A stretch of DNA of 26,872 nt from CAYQZD01 sp964421875 (GTDB lineage Bacteria; Electryoneota; Tariuqbacteria; Tariuqbacterales; Tariuqbacteraceae), in the NCBI GenBank assembly GCA_964421875.1, contig CAYQZD010000047.1:1-26872 (forward strand). Reading direction: 5' to 3'. The notes under the pieces were generated by a model. The model was given only the letters and a program-made list of their open reading frames with translations. It was not told the origin of the DNA and did no database searches. Below, piece by piece: positions 22,636 through 26,872 of this stretch. Position 1 is the stretch's first letter. Every line of letters begins with the position of its first letter. The position numbers and the translations under genes are program-made.

Positions 22636-23295
22636 ATGGAAACCGTGGAAGTAAATCAGACAGAAGAAACCATTAATAACCCTGAGTCTGTCAAAATCAG
22701 GCGAGCCGAACTTTACGACCTTGAAGCTTTGGTTAAACTTCATCTCATCTGTTTTGAACCTGATGAACACCTGGCGATGAGATTTGGAAAACCCTTCATC
22801 ACCGCCGCTTATAAATGGTTTATAACCTCTGAAGAAACTTACGCAATCCTGGCGGAACTGGATAATAAAATTGTAGGTTTAACCACAGTTAGCGATCTGC
22901 CGTATAATAGACCGATGTTGAAGCATTGCCTGGGCGAAGCGATAATAGGCGTATTGACTCGTCCCTATCTGCTCTTTCATCCTGAAATTCTTAACCGGCT
23001 GCTAAGTCTGTTCATCGGCAAAAGGGATCACGGAGAATTAACCGAAGATAATTCCGATGTCGCGCACCTTGCTTTTATCGCCGCTCATCCCGACTGTCGC
23101 GGCAGAGGAATCGGCTCCTTGCTACTGAAAGAATCGATGAGTATCGCCTTGAAGCGGGGAAAGCGCTTTCACCGAGCGGGAGTCTATAAAGAGAATATTG
23201 CCTCACAACATATGTTTGAGAAATGTGGACATATAGCTGTTCCTGCGCTGGAAACAAAACGCGCTGTCTTTATGCAAGCCGACCTTAAGGCGTAA
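22636..23295 (+). CDS. GNAT family N-acetyltransferase
   Basis: Acyl-CoA-dependent transferase of 219 residues. The GNAT core starts near residue 21 (IRRAELYDLEALVKLH). Motif A is VAHLAFIAAHPDCRGRGIGSLLLK (about 142-165), with the pyrophosphate-binding R155-G-R-G-I-G160 loop. AGVYKENIASQHMFEKCGH then matches motif B (N-x-x-A-x-x-x-Y/F-x-x-x-G-F). The 20 N-terminal residues are acidic and low in complexity. The gene begins at the base after the deacetylase stop, so translation is probably coupled. In this setting it may acylate the amino sugar made by the DegT enzyme at 24037, but GNATs vary widely and a protein or other small-molecule target is possible. Confidence 0.85.
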   Translation: METVEVNQTEETINNPESVKIRRAELYDLEALVKLHLICFEPDEHLAMRFGKPFITAAYKWFITSEETYAILAELDNKIVGLTTVSDLPYNRPMLKHCLGEAIIGVLTRPYLLFHPEILNRLLSLFIGKRDHGELTEDNSDVAHLAFIAAHPDCRGRGIGSLLLKESMSIALKRGKRFHRAGVYKENIASQHMFEKCGHIAVPALETKRAVFMQADLKA

Positions 23296-23371
23296 CAACG
23301 CTGTGATTTAGCACCTGATATTACTCTCAAACTGATATTATAATCGATTAGCGACTATTCTGAAGCGTTTG

Positions 23372-24019
23372 ATGGATATAGTTAGTTCCGGTATCGCTCT
23401 TGTTTTATTGTCGCCGCTGATTCTGACAATAGCGATTCTCGTGAAACTTACATCGCCCGGCCCGGCTTTTTTCAAACAGATTCGCGTCGGCAAAGACCGG
23501 CGTGAATTTCCTCTGGTAAAATTTCGTACGATGAAGGTCAACGCTGACAGAACGGGGCCCTTGGTTACAGTCGGCGGCGATAGTCGGATTACAACCTTGG
23601 GGAGATTCTTGAGACGAACGAAAATCGATGAATTGCCCGAATTATGGAATGTGCTTTTAGGCGATATGAGTCTGGTCGGATACCGACCGGAGGTGCCGGT
23701 GTATATAAAACATTACCAACCGGAATGGGAGCTGGTTTTCTCCCTACGACCCGGCATCACCGACCTCGCCACTCTGCAGTTTCGCAACGAAGAGAGAATA
23801 CTGATGGAAGCCAAAGATGTGGAACGCGCCTATATCGAAGTCGTTATGCCGGCAAAAATGGAATTAGCGCTGTATTATGTTGACAATCGCTCATTTTGGC
23901 TTGATTTGAAAATCATCACTCTCACTGTATGGGGAATTACTCTGGGACGGTTTTTTGCGAAGCCGGAGGATTCCCAAGCAGAAAAAGCTATTAAACAGAT
24001 TAAGTCGTTAGAACTCTAA
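23372..24019 (+). CDS. Initiating sugar-phosphate transferase (PglC/WcaJ C-terminal type)
   Basis: Monotopic phosphoglycosyltransferase of 215 residues, expected to transfer a sugar-1-phosphate from its UDP carrier to undecaprenyl phosphate and so start the repeat unit. One hydrophobic re-entrant segment (VSSGIALVLLSPLILTIAIL, 4-23) is followed by SPGPAFFKQIRVGKD (28-42), VKFRTM (49-54) and RTKIDELPELWNVLLGDMSLVGYRPEVP (82-109), which contains the catalytic D86-E87. It lacks the N-terminal multi-TM/CoA-binding domain of WcaJ and WbaP, so it belongs to the short PglC-like class. ATG 23372 is given. TTG 23369 is in frame, and the preceding codons (ILKR) resemble the usual family start, so translation may begin slightly upstream at a rare start codon. 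Confidence 0.92.
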   Translation: MDIVSSGIALVLLSPLILTIAILVKLTSPGPAFFKQIRVGKDRREFPLVKFRTMKVNADRTGPLVTVGGDSRITTLGRFLRRTKIDELPELWNVLLGDMSLVGYRPEVPVYIKHYQPEWELVFSLRPGITDLATLQFRNEERILMEAKDVERAYIEVVMPAKMELALYYVDNRSFWLDLKIITLTVWGITLGRFFAKPEDSQAEKAIKQIKSLEL

Positions 24020-24036
24020 ATAAAAATATCTCTACG

Positions 24037-25251
24037 ATGCAAATTCCTTTTTTCCGAGTTTCAATAAGTGAGGATGAAGTTGCGGAAGTGGTCGATTCCC
24101 TCCAATCAGGATGGATCACCACCGGTCCCAAAGTCAAGCGCTTTGAAGCGGCTTTTGCAGAGATAATCGGAGTCGAACACGCTGTCGCGCTTAATTCCTG
24201 CACCGCCGCGCTCCATCTTGCCCTGGAAGCGATTGGTTTGAAGCGGGGAGATTTAGTCATCGTTCCCACAATGACCTTCGCCGCTACCGCCGAGGTCGTT
24301 CGCTATTTTGACGCAATCCCGGTTTTCGTCGATTGCAATGACGATTTCAATATGGATCCCATACGCATCAAAGACGCTGTTGAAAAAATCTGTGATAACA
24401 AACCTGTTGCCGGACTGAAACCTCCTTATGGACAGATTAAAGCTCTCATCCCTATGCATTATGGCGGTTATTGCTGTGATATGAAGTCAATCAATCGAAT
24501 CGCCGGGGACTGCAATATCGATGTTATAGAAGACACCGCCCACGCCTTGATCTCCTATTATCGAACCGATGAGAACGAAAAGTGGGAACACGCCGGTAAA
24601 TTCGGTAAGATAGGTTGTTTTTCCTTCTACGCCAATAAATGCATCACCACCGGCGAGGGCGGAATGGCGGTGACAGATGACCCGGACCTGGCCGCCCGAA
24701 TGCGGATGATGTCCTTGCACGGAATGAGCCGCGACGCCTGGAAACGTTATACCGACCAGGGCTCCTGGTACTATGAAATCGCCGCGCCCGGCTTCAAATA
24801 CAATATGACCGATATCGCGGCCGCATTGGGAATTCACCAATTGGAAAAGGCTGATATGTTTCGGCAGCAGCGGAAGAAGATTGCAGAACGCTATAATTCG
24901 GTCTTCGCTGAAAATCCCGCATTACAAATACCTTGCGGTGATTCTCCTTCCTGCAAACATTCCTGGCATCTATACTCCCTCCGTCTGAACCTCGACCGCC
25001 TGAAAATCGACCGCAGCCGATTCATCGAGGAACTCAAGTCGAAAGGAATCGGTTGTTCCGTCCATTGGATGCCGCTGCACATTCATCCGTATTACCGACT
25101 GCAATACGGCTATGGCGAAGGAATTTTCCCTGCCGCGGAAAGTCTATGGTTGCGGCAGATTTCTCTGCCAATTTATCCCTCTATGACAGAAGAGGAGATT
25201 GACTATGTCATTGAAACTGTCGAAGAGGTTTCTAAAAGGTTCGGGAAGTGA
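24037..25251 (+). CDS. DegT/DnrJ/EryC1 family sugar aminotransferase
   Basis: PLP-dependent aminotransferase of 404 residues acting on a 4-keto (or 3-keto) nucleotide sugar. SLQSGWITTGPKVKRFEAAF (21-40) and LNSCTAALHLALEAI (52-66) are standard. D166 in VIEDTAHALIS stacks on the cofactor, and the Schiff-base lysine is K201 in CFSFYANKCITTGEGGM. The NKxITTGEGG form is typical of the 4-aminotransferase group (ArnB, PseC, PglE, WbpE), unlike the enzyme at 11031, so the two should make different amino sugars. HYGGYCCDM (141-149) is an unusually Cys-rich variant of the H-x-x-G region. The gene follows the sugar transferase by 17 bases and overlaps the next start by four bases. Confidence 0.92.
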   Translation: MQIPFFRVSISEDEVAEVVDSLQSGWITTGPKVKRFEAAFAEIIGVEHAVALNSCTAALHLALEAIGLKRGDLVIVPTMTFAATAEVVRYFDAIPVFVDCNDDFNMDPIRIKDAVEKICDNKPVAGLKPPYGQIKALIPMHYGGYCCDMKSINRIAGDCNIDVIEDTAHALISYYRTDENEKWEHAGKFGKIGCFSFYANKCITTGEGGMAVTDDPDLAARMRMMSLHGMSRDAWKRYTDQGSWYYEIAAPGFKYNMTDIAAALGIHQLEKADMFRQQRKKIAERYNSVFAENPALQIPCGDSPSCKHSWHLYSLRLNLDRLKIDRSRFIEELKSKGIGCSVHWMPLHIHPYYRLQYGYGEGIFPAAESLWLRQISLPIYPSMTEEEIDYVIETVEEVSKRFGK

Positions 25252-26774
25252 TTTCACACCGAAATATCTTGCCGCTTGTCCTGCTGTTTGTGGTTTTCAT
25301 CTCAAACTTCGCAGCCGCTCAAACATACCCCCAAGACCTTGACTATTCCCCTCGAACTGAAGCCCTGCTTGATGCAGGCGAACTGTGGAATATCAATTCG
25401 CTCCTTCATCCCCTGAAATGTTGTCCGCTTGACAGTTCTGTTAAATCTACTGATATTAAAACCTTCAAATGGCTGGCAAACTACCTTACAAAATACAGCG
25501 TAAAAGCGAACCAACCCACCGACCTCACGCAAATCGGCGTGAATGTCCTGGCCCTAGGCGGTATAGCATTGAATCATCAAGCAGGAAGCGCTAGCGACTA
25601 TAACAATGTCGCCCTTCAGCCTTATATCTGGCTGCAGGCGAAATTTCGCCACAACTGGTATGCACGCCTTTACATCCGCGCCACTAACGAGAAAGAAAGT
25701 CTGCCGCATTTTACTGGAATTCCTCGAGACATCTCACGCTTTGGTTTGAATGCTGCGGAATTCGACCAGTCTGTGATCGGATATCGAGATAAATGGGTCA
25801 ATTTGGAATACGGCCGTGCCCGGGAAATTTGGGGCCCTATGACGGAGGATAACTTGATACTGTCAGGTTCGGCGCCCTCATACGAACGGCTTTTAATGCA
25901 GATTTCACTCGGAAGATTCACCTACAGATACCAATTCGGTTTTCTTGAGACGGTTAGAGATACTGACTTTATTAACCGCTATATCGTTATCAAATGCCTC
26001 CAGTATTCAAACCGCAGGAACTTGATAGTGGGTATGTCCGAAGCATTGGTGTTAGCCGGTATAAACCGTCCCCTCGACTTAGCGTACCTCAATCCGTTGA
26101 ATCTCCATATCGAAACCGACCTGAATAACAGGTCCACCTCCGCCGCTAAAAACTACAACAATGCAGTCTATACGCTTCATCTCGATTGGCTGGCGAGGAA
26201 CAATCTGCGGCTCACCGCTTCTCTGGCGGTCGATGAATTCAAATTGGAGCGGCAGGAGATAAAGCAGGGAGAGCCTGATATTATGGGATACCTGTTCCGT
26301 ACCGCATGGACACCTATGAAGGAACCGATGGGATTGACATTCATCGGTAAGTATGTGAGATTGGATACTTATTTTGGACAACACAGTTATGCATATGTTA
26401 ATTTTGTCAACCGGGATTATTTCATTGGTCATCCAATAGGAAATGACGCCGACCAGGTTGCGGCAGCTGCCCGCATGGTGTTCAAATATCCGATTATGGC
26501 GGAAATCGAATTTGGCAGAAGACGGTGGGGTGATAATTCGCTGATAAACAATGCCTACGCGCCTATCGAAGATTACAGAACAAGACCTTTTCCCAGCGGG
26601 GCGAAACGTGAAAACCGGTATCTGGCGTTGCGGATAAACAGCCATCCCCTGAAAAGTCTGAGCTTCTCAATGGACGGTCAAATCGATCTAACGCACAATG
26701 GTAAACAGAGTTCCCTGGAAAAATATGACTTTATTATTAGATATCAATTGCCGTTAACTTTATTAATATTATAG
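25248..26774 (+). CDS. Wzi-like capsule assembly outer-membrane protein
   Basis: Outer-membrane beta-barrel of 508 residues related to Wzi, which in enterobacteria binds capsule polymer at the cell surface. A clear signal peptide (basic start SHRN, hydrophobic core LPLVLLFVVFIS, cleavage near AAAQ at 22-25) directs export. The mature part shows alternating strand-like stretches and a block with EYGRAREIWGPMTED (187-201) and LILSGSAPSYERLLMQISL (203-221), the most recognisable Wzi-family segment (G-R-x-x-x-W-G-P...N-L-x-L-S...A-P). The C-terminus ends in an aromatic, hydrophobic strand as in barrels. The GTG start overlaps the aminotransferase stop (GTGA), so it is translated from the same message. 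It ties the locus to capsule or other surface-retained polymer in a diderm cell. Confidence 0.86.
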   Translation: MISHRNILPLVLLFVVFISNFAAAQTYPQDLDYSPRTEALLDAGELWNINSLLHPLKCCPLDSSVKSTDIKTFKWLANYLTKYSVKANQPTDLTQIGVNVLALGGIALNHQAGSASDYNNVALQPYIWLQAKFRHNWYARLYIRATNEKESLPHFTGIPRDISRFGLNAAEFDQSVIGYRDKWVNLEYGRAREIWGPMTEDNLILSGSAPSYERLLMQISLGRFTYRYQFGFLETVRDTDFINRYIVIKCLQYSNRRNLIVGMSEALVLAGINRPLDLAYLNPLNLHIETDLNNRSTSAAKNYNNAVYTLHLDWLARNNLRLTASLAVDEFKLERQEIKQGEPDIMGYLFRTAWTPMKEPMGLTFIGKYVRLDTYFGQHSYAYVNFVNRDYFIGHPIGNDADQVAAAARMVFKYPIMAEIEFGRRRWGDNSLINNAYAPIEDYRTRPFPSGAKRENRYLALRINSHPLKSLSFSMDGQIDLTHNGKQSSLEKYDFIIRYQLPLTLLIL

Positions 26775-26807
26775 ATTTGTTAGCGAAGAGCATAATTAAT
26801 ATTACAC

Positions 26808-26836
26808 TTTACTTTTAGGCTATGTCCTTGTATAGT
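26808..26836 (+). promoter_or_regulatory. Possible sigma-70-like promoter after the Wzi-like gene
   Basis: TTTACT (26808-26813) and TATAGT (26831-26836) are separated by exactly 17 bases and match 4 and 5 of the 6 consensus -35 and -10 bases. They lie in the AT-rich tail of the window, after the last gene, where a downstream + strand gene would need a promoter. The prediction rests on sequence alone, and AT-rich DNA gives many such matches. Confidence 0.3.
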
Positions 26837-26872
26837 TGTTAGTTATTTGGAATTCTGTAAGTCAGCAATTCA

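Noticed and set aside
23372..25251. Bacillosamine (PglC-PglD-PglE-PglF) pathway
   Set aside because: A PglC-like transferase and a PglE-like aminotransferase are present, but there is no PglF-type 4,6-dehydratase with Tyr active site, and the acetyltransferase is a GNAT rather than a left-handed beta-helix PglD.
26079..26645. 188-codon open frame on the - strand
   Set aside because: It lies wholly inside the Wzi-like gene, shows no recognisable domain, and the + strand frame has a signal peptide and family motifs.
1..26872. CRISPR array, tRNA or rRNA gene, insertion sequence
   Set aside because: No regularly spaced direct repeats, cloverleaf or rRNA-like segments, transposase genes or paired IS ends were seen in the gaps or genes.

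Overview
All convincing genes in this window lie on the + strand. They form one long surface-polysaccharide (capsule, exopolysaccharide or O-antigen type) biosynthesis locus: glycosyltransferases, sugar-nucleotide dehydratases, epimerases and aminotransferases, sugar-modifying enzymes, one initiating phosphoglycosyltransferase, and at the 3' end a Wzi-like outer-membrane capsule protein with a signal peptide. The Wzi-like barrel indicates a Gram-negative (diderm) bacterium. Base composition is mixed, roughly mid-40s % GC by eye. Several genes use TTG or GTG starts, and Shine-Dalgarno sites are present before some genes and absent before others. I cannot assign a taxon from sequence alone; an uncultivated FCB-type lineage is only a guess.

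Layout. (1) 1-5873: the 3' end of an NAD-dependent sugar epimerase, two GT4-like glycosyltransferases, a UDP-sulfoquinovose synthase (SQD1)-like enzyme and another glycosyltransferase. (2) 5874-6288: a 415-base non-coding stretch with inverted repeats, two strong hairpins and a 12-bp palindrome. (3) 6289-13131: a SAM methyltransferase, a short SDR-like reductase, a GT2, a GT4, an SDR epimerase with Asn in the usual catalytic Tyr position, a DegT/DnrJ aminotransferase and a DxD glycosyltransferase. (4) 13132-14504: a possible remnant of an SDR gene, an AT-rich FkbM methyltransferase gene and non-coding flanks. (5) 14505-19089: a coupled CapE/CapF/CapG (FnlA/FnlB/FnlC) set expected to make UDP-N-acetyl-L-fucosamine, followed by a WbuB-like transferase. 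(6) 19091-20137: an Asp-box beta-propeller protein of unknown role. (7) 20138-21673: an AT-rich non-coding gap and an ATP-grasp ligase. (8) 21739-26774: a polysaccharide deacetylase (DUF3473 type), a GNAT acyltransferase, a monotopic sugar-phosphate transferase, a second DegT aminotransferase and the Wzi-like protein.

How it may work. The sugar transferase at 23372 would load the first sugar-phosphate on undecaprenyl phosphate. The window encodes at least six further glycosyltransferases that would extend it. Sugar donors would include UDP-L-FucNAc, one or two 4- or 3-amino sugars from the DegT enzymes, and possibly a sulfoquinovose-like sugar. Methyl-, acyl- and possibly amino-acyl or peptide-like groups may be added by the methyltransferases, the GNAT and the ATP-grasp protein. 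No Wzx flippase, Wzy polymerase, Wza export pore, Wzc co-polymerase or ABC exporter is visible, so these must lie outside the window.

The most unusual points are the SQD1-like enzyme with an altered pocket motif, the leaderless beta-propeller, the AT-rich ATP-grasp island, the SDR remnant next to the FkbM gene, and the hairpin-rich gap at 5874-6288. I see no RNA gene, CRISPR array or insertion sequence.
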